Assembly: GCA_030428695.1 (NCBI GenBank)
Contig: JAUIEM010000455.1
Span: 1 to 7,079 of the forward strand
Length of the DNA stretch: 7,079 nt
Reading direction: 5' to 3'
Source: a bacterium
GTDB taxonomy: Bacteria > Planctomycetota > J058 > JAJDCP01
The translations under genes were made by a program, and so were the position numbers. This document shows, piece by piece, positions 5,906 through 7,079 of this stretch (position 1 is its first letter; every line of letters starts with the position of its first letter). Below the pieces are notes generated by a model. It worked only from the letters and a program-made list of their open reading frames with translations, did not search any database and was not told the origin of the DNA.

Positions 5906-7079
5906 ATGCCCCGAGAGCGCCTGTTCCTGATCGACGGCTTCGCCCACGCCTACCGCTCCTACTACGCCCTGATCCGCAACCCCCTGACCACCAGCCGGGG
6001 GCTGAACGTCAGCGCGGTGTACGGCTTCGCGACCCTGCTGCTCGACCTGCTCGAGAACGAGCAGCCGAAGTACCTCGCGGTCGTGCTCGACACCCTGAAG
6101 CCGACCTTCCGCAACGAGCTGTACGGCGAGTACAAGGCCAACCGCCGGGCGATGCCCGATCCGCTGCGCGAGCAGCTGCCGTACATCGAGCGCCTGGTCG
6201 AGGCGATGGACCTGCCCTTCTTCCGCGAGCAGGGCTACGAGGCCGACGACGTGATCGGCAGCCTGGCGCGCCAGGCGACCGAGGCCGGGCTCGACTGCTA
6301 CATCGTGTCGAGCGACAAGGACCTCGCCCAGCTCGTCGACGACCACGTCTGGATCTACGAGCGCAAGGGCAGCACGACCAAGGTGATCGGCCCGCCCGAG
6401 GTGCGCGCGCGCTTCGGCGTCGAGCCGGAGCGCATGGTCGACCTGCTCGCGCTGATGGGCGACAGCTCGGACAACGTCCCGGGCATCCCCGGCGTCGGCG
6501 TCAAGACCGCCCAGAAGCTGCTCGAGCAGTTCGGCACCTTCGAGCTGGTCCTCGAGGGGGCCGACCAGATCGCCGCCAAGGGCGTGCGCAAGAAGGTGCA
6601 CGCCGGCATCGCCTCGGCGAAGCTCAGCCGCCAACTGGTCGAGATCGACCGCCACGTCGACGTCCCCCTCGACCTCGAGCGCATGCGCATCGGCCGGCCA
6701 CGCCGCGAGGACATGGTCGAGCTGCTCGGCGAGCTCGAGTTCAACCACCTGCTGCGCAAGTTCACCCCCGGCGCCGACCTGACCAGCCTCGACTACACCC
6801 GGCTGGTCGACGAGGAGGCGCTCGCCGCCTGGCTGCCGCGCCTGTCCGCCGGGGCTCCGCTCGCCTTCAGCCTGATCGCCGAGGATGGCGCGCTGGTCGG
6901 CGCCGCCTTCGCCGTCGAGCCGGGCACCGCCTGCTTCGTGCCCCTGCGGCGCAGCGAAGGGCCGGCGGGAGGGCTGTTCGACCTGGTCGACGACAGCGGC
7001 TGGCAGGAGGCGGCGCTCGCCTTCACGAAGACGTTGTTGGAAGCCCCGGAGGCGCGCCTGCTCACCCACGACCTCAAGC
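5906..7079 (+). CDS. polA: DNA polymerase I, N-terminal part, cut by the window edge
   Basis: 391 codons are visible of a family normally about 850-950 residues; the polymerase domain lies beyond the window. The 5'-nuclease domain (1-~290) removes RNA primers and flaps in Okazaki processing and repair. Its metal ligands are all present: D10 in LIDG, D62 in VVLD, E112/D114/D115 in EADDVIG, D137/D139 in SSDKDLAQL, D186/D189 in GDSSDNVPG. A helix-3-turn-helix GIPGVGVKTAQKLL follows. The start of the 3'-5' exonuclease-like domain (~297 on) aligns with E. coli LDEETLKAW and LVG.SFAIEPG, but the FDTET motif reads FSLIA (321-325). Both metal-binding acidic residues (E. coli D355 and E357) are thus missing and proofreading is probably lost. 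The domain linker is shorter than in E. coli. ATG 5906 is fixed by family alignment and by GAGG at 5897-5900. Confidence 0.95.
   Translation, partial: MPRERLFLIDGFAHAYRSYYALIRNPLTTSRGLNVSAVYGFATLLLDLLENEQPKYLAVVLDTLKPTFRNELYGEYKANRRAMPDPLREQLPYIERLVEAMDLPFFREQGYEADDVIGSLARQATEAGLDCYIVSSDKDLAQLVDDHVWIYERKGSTTKVIGPPEVRARFGVEPERMVDLLALMGDSSDNVPGIPGVGVKTAQKLLEQFGTFELVLEGADQIAAKGVRKKVHAGIASAKLSRQLVEIDRHVDVPLDLERMRIGRPRREDMVELLGELEFNHLLRKFTPGADLTSLDYTRLVDEEALAAWLPRLSAGAPLAFSLIAEDGALVGAAFAVEPGTACFVPLRRSEGPAGGLFDLVDDSGWQEAALAFTKTLLEAPEARLLTHDLK

Noticed and set aside
4258..5907. A 549-codon open frame on the minus strand
   Set aside because: It lies antisense to the membrane protein and AlbA_2 genes, whose + strand frames have good ribosome-binding sites and family matches. 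Its translation is low-complexity Ala/Arg/Val/Asp, as expected in high-GC shadows.
5855..7069. A 404-codon open frame on the minus strand
   Set aside because: It is fully antisense to polA, with repetitive shadow-like composition and no recognisable motif.

Overview
The window reads as chromosomal DNA from a high-GC Gram-negative bacterium. By eye, G+C is about two thirds or more, third codon positions are almost all G or C, and GTG starts are used. A PilT-type ATPase points to a type IV pilus or related machine and therefore to a diderm. The phylum cannot be fixed from this sequence. A Planctomycetota, Myxococcota or Acidobacteriota-like lineage would fit, but that is a guess. All supported genes lie on the + strand. 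The long minus-strand open frames are GC-driven shadows.

Layout: (1) 2-256 is the 3' end of a gene with one C-terminal membrane segment. (2) 257-391 is a short gap with an 8-bp inverted repeat directly before a plausible sigma-70-type promoter. (3) 392-2080 is a full-length EttA-type ABC-F translation factor. (4) 2071-2546 is a structured intergenic region. It holds a perfect 20-bp inverted repeat that swallows the ettA stop codon, a large imperfect hairpin, a 12-bp hairpin, a second split copy of the first palindrome's sequence, degenerate octamer repeats and a C-rich, G-poor stretch. (5) 2547-4866 is a tight three-gene cluster: an unrecognised beta-rich protein, a PilT-like retraction ATPase and a small membrane protein. 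The gaps are 11 and 2 nt. (6) 4933 to the window end is a likely two-gene unit: an AlbA_2 (Schlafen-like) domain protein, then polA 7 nt downstream and cut off by the window edge.

EttA and PolA are housekeeping proteins for ribosome gating and DNA repair/lagging-strand processing. PolA keeps every expected 5'-nuclease metal ligand visible here, but the proofreading DxE motif is replaced, so its 3'-5' exonuclease domain is probably vestigial. The least explained parts are the PilT cluster (a pilus ATPase next to two unfamiliar proteins with no other pilus gene in view), the AlbA_2-polA pairing, and the palindrome-rich spacer after ettA. I see no CRISPR array, tRNA, rRNA, transposase or prophage gene, and nothing that by itself proves a new system.
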